Position numbers and translations under genes: made by a program | Shown: positions 25,689-31,440 of the stretch, piece by piece | How the letters are laid out: each line of letters opens with the position of its first letter | Position numbering within the stretch: position 1 is the stretch's first letter | The notes under the pieces: generated by a model | Told to the model about the DNA's origin: nothing | Database searches by the model: none | Seen by the model: the letters and a program-made list of their open reading frames with translations, nothing else | Assembly: GCA_049363815.1 (NCBI GenBank) | Contig: JBMQEM010000045.1 | Span: 1 to 31,440 of the forward strand | Direction of reading: 5' to 3' | Length of the DNA: 31,440 nt | Source: JADKIH01 sp049363815 | Lineage (GTDB): Bacteria; Bacteroidota; Bacteroidia; AKYH767-A; 2013-40CM-41-45

Positions 25689-26312
25689 CTAATAAAAGCT
25701 ATCTACATTTAGTTCTTTTTTAAATTCTTGCATTTTGTCAAAGGATAAAGGGCTCTTCTCAAATAGTATTGTTTTTATATCATACTTGCCCATACTTTCC
25801 CGTATCCTAATTCTCTGTTTATAATATTCTTTCCAAATTGGTTTCAAGTCATTTAATTGTTCTTCGGTCTCAATTAAAAATTTGACTTTCAGTGTATGAT
25901 TAAATTTTGTTTGTATTGTCAAAAGAGCAAGGCCGTTATGAATAATGTCTTTATATGCAAATTGTCTTCCTTGTATGTAGTTGTACTTTAGATCAAGCGA
26001 AACCAAATCTGCACAACTTAAAACAAGATTGGAGTTGTCCTTTACCCAGGTAATTGAAGTTGTGTCAAATCTCAATTCACCGATAATGTCACCCTTTTTT
26101 GCATAATCCCCAAGTAATTTTCTCGTCAATGGTCTGCCTAACCAAGCTAATGCAAGCATTGTTAATCCGGTGACAAGCGGATCTATATTAAAAAGTTTAA
26201 TAATAACTACTCCAAGTCCAACAATAATAATAGATGAAATTCCCATTGTTCCAAAGCCTTCCTTTTCAGAAATGTCTTTGTCGTCTTTTAATTGTTTAAA
26301 TGTTGCTGTCAT
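25689..26312 (-). CDS. Hypothetical membrane protein, two helices plus soluble domain
   Basis: A 207-residue protein with two membrane helices near the N-terminus (about 26-44 GISSIIIVGLGVVIIKLF and 45-60 DPLVTGLTMLALAWLG) and a C-terminal soluble part of about 145 residues. The soluble part is a mix of strands (LRFDTTSITWVKDNSNLVLS, LALLTIQTKFNHTLKVKFLI) and a charged helical end. The 'two TM helices then strand-rich domain' order is like bacterial PH-domain-like (bPH) proteins, but that is only a resemblance of layout. No catalytic motif is present and I do not recognise the family. It stands alone between two T9SS genes. Confidence 0.7.
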   Translation of the reverse strand: MTATFKQLKDDKDISEKEGFGTMGISSIIIVGLGVVIIKLFNIDPLVTGLTMLALAWLGRPLTRKLLGDYAKKGDIIGELRFDTTSITWVKDNSNLVLSCADLVSLDLKYNYIQGRQFAYKDIIHNGLALLTIQTKFNHTLKVKFLIETEEQLNDLKPIWKEYYKQRIRIRESMGKYDIKTILFEKSPLSFDKMQEFKKELNVDSFY

Positions 26313-26457
26313 ATTATTGGGAATAACGGTAAGTCTTGCCTAAGCATTACTTTTTTTTCCGAAATATAAAAAGAATCATAAAACAACACTTGGACAATTC
26401 TTTAATAGTAATAGTTATGTTTCTTGATCAAGCCAACTAACAACTTTTAATGAAAAT

Positions 26458-26494
26458 AAAAGACGGCCGAAATAAAATTCCGGCCGTCTTTTTT
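26458..26494. terminator. GC-rich terminator after the FG-GAP gene
   Basis: AAAAGACGGCCG (26458-26469) and CGGCCGTCTTTT (26481-26492), a perfect 12-bp stem with an 11-base loop, flanked by A- and T-tracts. It lies about 70 bases after the minus-strand stop of the FG-GAP gene and ends the cytochrome/FG-GAP operon. It can work in both directions. Confidence 0.85.
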
Positions 26495-26564
26495 ATTCTT
26501 GTTATTTGAAATTCAAACTTCACTCCCGACCAGTTAGTATCTGGAATATCAGGATCACTTCTAA

Positions 26565-28841
26565 TTACTGCTTCACTAATCTTGTAATTTGAGTCTGATC
26601 ATTCTGCGTCATGATGTGAATAAAATAAACACCCACCGGCAAATGTGATAAAGAAATAGAATTATTTGTTCTGTTAAGTGATGATTGTACTTCCGCACCC
26701 AAAAAAGACATGATCTTTACTTCTTTGATCGTTTGATCTGATTTTAAGTATAAGAGATCTGAGGCTGGATTTGGAAACACTTTGATCGCTCCTTGAGTCA
26801 GGTCTGCAATACCAACGGTGTTTTGAACTGTAATTGTAGAGGTATATGGATTAACACTTGAACCGTTACCGTTAGTGGCAGTAAGTGACACTACGTAAGT
26901 TCCTGCATCGTTGAAAAGAATCGATGGATTTTCTGAAGAAGCAGAAGTACCATTCGTGAAGCTCCAGCCTGATGATGGATTCACAGACCAGCTCCATTCA
27001 TTAGGACAAGGACTTGAATTATCTATGAAATCTACTACGTCAGTCATATTAACCACTGCAGCACTAGCTGTAAATGAAGAAGCTGGAACAGGAGCTGAAT
27101 TTTCTTCAATATGCAATACAGTATTGATTGAAGGATTACATATCACATCTTGGTTTCCGGAAGGCCACTTGACAACAACCGAATCAATAGTATTAAAAAA
27201 GGAGATTCCAAAATGCGCATTCAATGTTCCCATGTAACGGAAACCTACTCCTGAACGGATATCACGAATTTGTTTGCCCCATGGTCCATAAATTTCCACT
27301 CGTGCGCCTATACCATTTTTGTTGCTTGTAGTTCCTTTCAGAGTAACTGTAATCCAGTTGCGGTTATTGCCATCGTTATAATAGATGGTGTTTCCGTTCT
27401 GTATATCCAAAAAACCATCGTTGTTCAGATCACCAACTGCTCCCATTGACATTGAAAAAGCTTGAGGAGTAAAGGTACCATTTCCGTTATTAAAGATTAT
27501 GTAGCCCGGAGTTAAAACATCTGCATATCCATCGTTGTTAAAATCGTATGAAGCATATTCCGTACTCAGTCCGGCAAAAGTATCAAATCCACTTCCGCTT
27601 GTAATATCAGTGAATGTTTCGTCACCGTTATTGTGCATAAACTTGTGCATACCGTTAGCGCTTGAACTTGCACCTACAACTACATCCATCCAGCCATCGT
27701 TGTCAAAATCATTCCATGCTGATGACCAAGTTTGAACAGGATCTGCCAGGCCTGTCTGTACAGAAACATTTGTAAATGTTCCATTACCGTTGTTTCTGTG
27801 CATCTCATTAATATTAGCTGTGCCTGAACCACCACGACATTTGGCGATAAACAGGTCAGGCAGATTGTCGTTGTTGTAATCTACCCATATAGAACCATAG
27901 TTTCCACCATTCGGATGATCTCCTAAACCTCCCTGATAGAAGGTAAGATTACCTGCACCGTCATTGAGGTAGTAAACGTTTGGAGCCACATCGTGACACA
28001 CAAATGCATCGAGGTGTCCATCGTTATTGATATCAACCATATTACTGCGTTGAGAAAAAACATATTCCGGTCCGGATACCTGATTATATGCCGTTCCGCC
28101 ATTTGCTGAAATCATAAACGTAACTCCGCTACCGCTACCATACAGAAGATCATTAAAGCCATCTTCATTCAGATCACCTATAGCCATACTCCATCCTGGA
28201 GAAAACTGAGCGTCTGAGGTTGTATAGTTAGCGATTGTAAATGCTCCTGAAAGATCTTGCTGATGCACCTGAATATTGGTGTCTGAAACGGAAACGATAT
28301 CATCCAGATAATCGCCATTCATATCGGCAAGTGCAAGTTTGTAGTTGCCGACAATGGTACTAACAGTCACAGGTGTGAATGTCAATGGTGTAGGATTGAC
28401 AGGATTTTCGATCATCTCATACTGAAAACCAGCCGAGGTATACATATTATCGAATACGATATAATAATCTGTTCCTGCCATTGCATTGAAAGTAACAACG
28501 CACAAAGCGCCGGGACCGCTATCATCATCACCCGCAACGCATGTTAAAGAACCACAACTGCCCGAATAAACATGCACACGATTGTCGATACCTGAATTTG
28601 CAGGGAAATCGGTAGTGATGGTCACTGAATAATTTAGGAGAGGAGAATATTTATACCAGGTCGCTGCAGTCGCCCCGCTTCCTCCGGATGCGCAGATCAG
28701 AGTTGGTACCTCTGTTCCGGTGATCGTTGGAACGGTACCAATACCATCCGACATAACAAGTGCTGTGCTACAAGTTTGCTGAGCCACACTGACCAGCTTG
28801 AATAGCATGATGAATGTGAGCGTGAGTAAGGTTTTTTTCAT
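26565..28841 (-). CDS. FG-GAP/VCBS-repeat, UnbV and PKD domain protein with T9SS sorting domain
   Basis: A 758-residue exported protein with many modules. Signal peptide 1-20 (MKKTLLTLTFIMLFKLVSVA). Residues about 22-155 form a PPC-like beta domain (NSGIDNRVHVYSGSCGS). About 165-470 carry FG-GAP/VCBS repeats with calcium loops of the DxNxDGxxD type: DLNEDGFND, DINNDGHLD, DFDNDGWMD, DFNNDGYAD and DLNNDGFLD, which build a beta-propeller. About 487-575 is an ASPIC/UnbV domain (GIGARVEIYGPWGKQIRDI, LNAHFGISFFNTIDSVVVKW). About 585-665 is PKD-like. The last 75 residues are a T9SS sorting domain (IKVFPNPASDLLYLK, LPVGVYFIHIM). It lies 29 bases downstream of the di-heme lipoprotein gene on the same strand, so the pair is probably co-transcribed. 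Binding of polysaccharide or protein is the usual inference; no enzyme site is seen. Confidence 0.9.
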   Translation of the reverse strand: MKKTLLTLTFIMLFKLVSVAQQTCSTALVMSDGIGTVPTITGTEVPTLICASGGSGATAATWYKYSPLLNYSVTITTDFPANSGIDNRVHVYSGSCGSLTCVAGDDDSGPGALCVVTFNAMAGTDYYIVFDNMYTSAGFQYEMIENPVNPTPLTFTPVTVSTIVGNYKLALADMNGDYLDDIVSVSDTNIQVHQQDLSGAFTIANYTTSDAQFSPGWSMAIGDLNEDGFNDLLYGSGSGVTFMISANGGTAYNQVSGPEYVFSQRSNMVDINNDGHLDAFVCHDVAPNVYYLNDGAGNLTFYQGGLGDHPNGGNYGSIWVDYNNDNLPDLFIAKCRGGSGTANINEMHRNNGNGTFTNVSVQTGLADPVQTWSSAWNDFDNDGWMDVVVGASSSANGMHKFMHNNGDETFTDITSGSGFDTFAGLSTEYASYDFNNDGYADVLTPGYIIFNNGNGTFTPQAFSMSMGAVGDLNNDGFLDIQNGNTIYYNDGNNRNWITVTLKGTTSNKNGIGARVEIYGPWGKQIRDIRSGVGFRYMGTLNAHFGISFFNTIDSVVVKWPSGNQDVICNPSINTVLHIEENSAPVPASSFTASAAVVNMTDVVDFIDNSSPCPNEWSWSVNPSSGWSFTNGTSASSENPSILFNDAGTYVVSLTATNGNGSSVNPYTSTITVQNTVGIADLTQGAIKVFPNPASDLLYLKSDQTIKEVKIMSFLGAEVQSSLNRTNNSISLSHLPVGVYFIHIMTQNDQTQITRLVKQ

Positions 28842-28870
28842 TTTGTTCTTTTATTAAGGGTTTATAAGGG

Positions 28871-29974
28871 TCAGTCTGTACAATTTGATATGGAAGAAAT
28901 ATAATCACGGAGTAATTTAACACCTGCTTCGTCAACAAGAGTGCGACCCAGCAGAGGCATACGATTGTTTTCGTCAGTGGAATTAAGTCGGAAATACATC
29001 ATTGATTTGTTATAATTCCCGGGAAAAATAACATTAGATAAACTCGGATCAAATACATCATCCGGAGTAACACATTGTCCGAGGTTGACAGGATCTATCG
29101 TTTCAGAAAAAGCAAGGCGGATAGGTCGATAGTCGCAATGACTGTTTTCCTGATGACAATGTCCACAGTTAATGTCGAGATAGGAACGAAGTCGTAGTTT
29201 CAACGTTTGAGTAGTGTCGTGATAGTCGATTGTAGAAACAATGCCCGGAGGCAAGTTATTTTCTAAAATTCCTTTTGAAATAAAATACTGCAACTGATTA
29301 ACACTTCCGGAAGGATAATTAAAATCGTTGTTCAGGTTTTGAGGTTTGATGCCAATTGGTATAGGCATATTATTTGACTTATGACAGATCATGCATTCGG
29401 TTTCAGAAGGAATGCGATAGAGGGTATTTTTAGATGTACCGTCCTGGTCCCAGGCCAGCGAAATAAAGCTTCCACTCATTGAAAGTGTTGCCTCCGTCTG
29501 ATCTTCATTCCAAACATATTCAGCAAAGATCCACTGATTTGATTTACGGATCATCACCCGTGTTTCGATGATCTTAGTGACATTTGCAGGTTGCACATTA
29601 TCATAGTAAAAAGTTTTGATCAGCGCAGTTCCCACGGGAAAATCGATAATATTATTATCGGCCACATATGTTCCCTTCAATCCAGGCGGCACCCAAACAA
29701 ATCTTTTCTTATGCGCATAATCGGTAAACAATCCAGAGGCCGGCTGGTATTGAATGACACCATCATTCGGCGTATTATTCTTCATATCGCCGGTAAAAAA
29801 CCGGTACTGTGATAGATTAGTATAAGGCACACTATCCAGATTCACTGATACAGGGGTATCTCCGGGCGTGGTAGGAACAATAGGAATCTCCGGTTCAGCC
29901 GGATCCTTTTTACAGGCATCCAAAATCATCACTACCAAAAATAAAAAAATCGACAATGAAATGAACTTCTTCAT
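28871..29974 (-). CDS. Lipoprotein with two c-type heme motifs
   Basis: A 367-residue lipoprotein, N-terminus MKKFISLSIFLFLVVMILDA followed by Cys21 and KK. This is a lipobox ILDAC with an atypical aspartate at -2. Two CxxCH heme c motifs are seen: Cys194-Met-Ile-Cys197-His198 and Cys270-Gly-His-Cys273-His274. A C-terminal sequence NRMPLLGRTLVDEAGVKLLR offers a possible methionine ligand and resembles the end of SO2930-type di-heme proteins. The N-terminal half (about 40-185) is beta-rich. Electron transfer at the outer face of the membrane is the family expectation; the partner is unknown. It is first in an operon with the FG-GAP/UnbV protein gene 29 bases later. This pairing resembles other cytochrome-plus-beta-propeller operons. 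Confidence 0.8.
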   Translation of the reverse strand: MKKFISLSIFLFLVVMILDACKKDPAEPEIPIVPTTPGDTPVSVNLDSVPYTNLSQYRFFTGDMKNNTPNDGVIQYQPASGLFTDYAHKKRFVWVPPGLKGTYVADNNIIDFPVGTALIKTFYYDNVQPANVTKIIETRVMIRKSNQWIFAEYVWNEDQTEATLSMSGSFISLAWDQDGTSKNTLYRIPSETECMICHKSNNMPIPIGIKPQNLNNDFNYPSGSVNQLQYFISKGILENNLPPGIVSTIDYHDTTQTLKLRLRSYLDINCGHCHQENSHCDYRPIRLAFSETIDPVNLGQCVTPDDVFDPSLSNVIFPGNYNKSMMYFRLNSTDENNRMPLLGRTLVDEAGVKLLRDYISSISNCTD

Positions 29975-30451
29975 TAAAGGTTAGGGTTAGACGTACAAAT
30001 CTAAAAAAATTTAGATAGGAATGAAAAGAAATTGAGGTGTAAAATTGAGGGGCAGGGACATTGGGTTTTTAAATCATTTTAAAGGATTTCGGATCGGAAA
30101 GGGGTGAAATTTGACATCTATAATGTCATGCTGCCATGTGAGGAAATAAGGGGGCTGTTGGATTAGTATATCATTCTTCCCGGTTCAGGAAATCCCATTT
30201 ATTGGAATCAGACAAGCAAAGAAATTTTTGATGATGTCAACATTGAAATACAACCCATAGAAACTTTTTAGATGAAAAGAAAATTAAGTGCTCGGTTTTC
30301 ATTCAAGATCCTCAGAAATCAGGAATCTGTTTTTGTATTTTATTCTGCATTTTTATTCTCCCTCAGATCCAGCAAATCTATCGAACGCTGCTGAAAATGT
30401 TCTCTAACTATCTGTGGAATCTGTGAGATAGTTGTATACATCTTTAGTGAC
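29975..30451. other. Intergenic region with a possible gene remnant
   Basis: 477 bases between the cytochrome operon start and the polymerase gene stop. It holds a plus-strand open stretch 30167-30271 (34 codons, no start codon, listed separately) with a weak hairpin after it (30306-30328). A perfect 8-bp stem AACTATCT/AGATAGTT with a 12-base loop (30406-30433) lies just after the polymerase stop. No other recognised feature. Confidence 0.5.
30167..30271 (+). pseudogene. Possible remnant of a coding sequence (34 codons, no start)
   Basis: Between a TAG at 30164 and a TAG at 30269 the plus strand reads 34 codons of protein-like sequence, including ILPGSGNPIYWNQTSKEIF and DDVNIEIQPIETF. It has good residue balance but no ATG and no upstream extension. 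This could be the 3' end of a decayed gene or chance. No family is assigned. Confidence 0.25.
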
Positions 30452-31440
30452 TTACATCCCCTTTAACTCCACCTTCTCCATACTCTCTACCATGATACTG
30501 CAAAAGCCAAACTCCTCGTCTACTCTTCCTCTAACAAGATAACAACCTCTTCCGCGGAATGGATACTGGTCGGTGACTTTTGGGAAATGTGTGGTGTCGA
30601 AAAAATAACCGTCGCGGTCTAGGAAGGTGCCGAACATCATCATCTCGCGTTTTACTGTGGTTGTGTATTTTATCGTGACCATGTAACCGATGATCTCGAA
30701 CCTCTTCCCAATAAATTTCGGGAGATCGGATGCGAGCGTGTTTACTTTCATTTCTTCTTTCAAAAGTTCGAACGGCGAACGTAATGCAAAACCCAGCAAC
30801 TCAATTTCATCAAAGGCATCGTCAAGCGGTTTCTGATCTAACTCGGGAAGGGTGTAGGTCTTCACTCCGGTCTCAAACAACTCCTGCCGCACTTCTGTTT
30901 TGCGCTCACGACCGAGGATCATGTGTATGTCCCACAACAATTGCTTCTTCGTACGTCCGGTAAAACGAAATGCGCCGATGCGGATGAGAATGCGCAATTG
31001 TTCCAACTCAATCGAAACACGTTTTGTAAAATCTTCCAGACTTTTATAATCACCATGCTCGTTTCGCTCGCTCACAATTTTATTGCCGACAGTTTTTTCC
31101 AGTCCTGCGAGATGAATGAAGCCGAGATAAATATCATCGGCTACAATGGATGTAACATACTCACTGCTGTTGATACACGGAGGATGAATAGTCGCGCCAC
31201 ACATGCGCGCCTCATGAACATAAAATTCCGTTTTGTAAAACCCGCCGAAGTTGTTGATCACACCTACCATGAACTCCTTCGGATAATATGCCTTCAGATA
31301 CAAACTCTGAAAACTTTCCACAGCATACGAAGCCGAATGTCCTTTCGAAAAAGAATAGCCTGCAAAACTTTCGATCTGCCGCCACACTTCTGTTATGATC
31401 TCCTCCGGATAGCCTTTCTTCCTGCAACTCTCAAAATAAT
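30452..31440 (-). CDS. DNA polymerase III alpha-family protein, C-terminal part (probably DnaE2/ImuC-like)
   Basis: 328 residues of the C-terminal part of a C-family DNA polymerase; the 5' end lies beyond the right edge. In frame before the GTG at 31387 the sequence continues as YFESCRKKGYPEEIITEVWR, so this is not the true start. Motifs are IESFAGYSFSKGHSASYAVE, SLYLKAYYPKEFMVGVINN and GFYKTEFYVHEARMCGATIH, then PPCINSSEY. The last matches the pattern of the DnaE2/ImuC error-prone branch (GFYxxxxxVxxARxxG) better than replicative DnaE. An OB-fold-like end follows (FEIIGYMVTIKYTTTVKREM, RGCYLVRGRVDEEFGF). There is no long tau-binding domain after the OB fold. It elongates DNA with dNTPs; a translesion role is inferred. 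The partner ImuA/ImuB genes would be outside the window. Confidence 0.85.
   Translation of the reverse strand, partial: YFESCRKKGYPEEIITEVWRQIESFAGYSFSKGHSASYAVESFQSLYLKAYYPKEFMVGVINNFGGFYKTEFYVHEARMCGATIHPPCINSSEYVTSIVADDIYLGFIHLAGLEKTVGNKIVSERNEHGDYKSLEDFTKRVSIELEQLRILIRIGAFRFTGRTKKQLLWDIHMILGRERKTEVRQELFETGVKTYTLPELDQKPLDDAFDEIELLGFALRSPFELLKEEMKVNTLASDLPKFIGKRFEIIGYMVTIKYTTTVKREMMMFGTFLDRDGYFFDTTHFPKVTDQYPFRGRGCYLVRGRVDEEFGFCSIMVESMEKVELKGM

Noticed and set aside
1..31440. Defence island, phage, integron, transposon or CRISPR system
   Set aside because: No transposase, integrase, nuclease, Cas, restriction or toxin-antitoxin protein is seen, and composition is even along the window.

Overview
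The window looks like ordinary chromosome from a member of the Bacteroidota. Four large secreted proteins end in type IX secretion (T9SS) C-terminal sorting domains with PNPS/PNPN-type motifs. Lipoproteins of the 'ACKK' style, a LytTR regulator with a membrane domain, SprB-type repeats and weak Shine-Dalgarno signals fit the same phylum. The DNA is AT-rich throughout. I saw no tRNA, rRNA, CRISPR array, insertion sequence, prophage or integrase. A genus cannot be named from this evidence.

Layout. 1-3.9 kb: the start of an outer-membrane protein gene running off the left edge, a T9SS cargo protein, a GT-B glycosyltransferase that appears short at its C-terminus, and a small lipoprotein. 4-9.3 kb: housekeeping and oxidative stress genes: a gamma-class carbonic anhydrase-like protein, glutamate racemase (murI), a divergent oxyR/katG pair, and a small zinc-ribbon protein. 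katG is followed by two strong hairpins. 9.4-13.2 kb, all minus strand: a 7-TM protein, a membrane-anchored LytTR regulator, a DUF2306-type membrane protein and an outer-membrane barrel protein. A four-unit, exactly 20-bp-phased direct repeat lies between the LytTR gene and the two genes it may control. 13.3-16.5 kb: a secreted HExxH metallopeptidase-like protein, then a tight operon SRPBCC / GNAT / KOW mini-protein / DUF4350-like protein.

17-19.6 kb: an 872-residue adhesin-like T9SS protein with a nidogen-like domain and four SprB-type repeats, closed by a strong terminator. 19.7-22.1 kb: small stress or small-molecule genes (VOC, DUF1801, SRPBCC, ArsR-type regulator, second VOC). Clear tandem inverted repeats stand in front of the ArsR gene. 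22.4-26.3 kb: a YedI/DUF808 membrane protein, an unrecognised 135-residue protein, an LVIVD-propeller T9SS protein and an unrecognised membrane protein. 26.5-30 kb: a two-gene operon of a di-heme CxxCH lipoprotein and an FG-GAP/UnbV T9SS protein. 30.4 kb to the right edge: the C-terminal third of a DNA polymerase III alpha family protein, probably the DnaE2/ImuC-like short form.

How the genes work together. The clearest functional units are OxyR controlling KatG, an ArsR repressor co-transcribed with an SRPBCC protein, the LytTR-repeat-DUF2306-barrel unit, the GNAT-KOW-DUF4350 operon, and the cytochrome-FG-GAP operon. I did not see a defence island or any large undescribed system. The best unexplained signals are the 20-bp phased repeats at 11438-11517 and the repeat array at 21507-21548.
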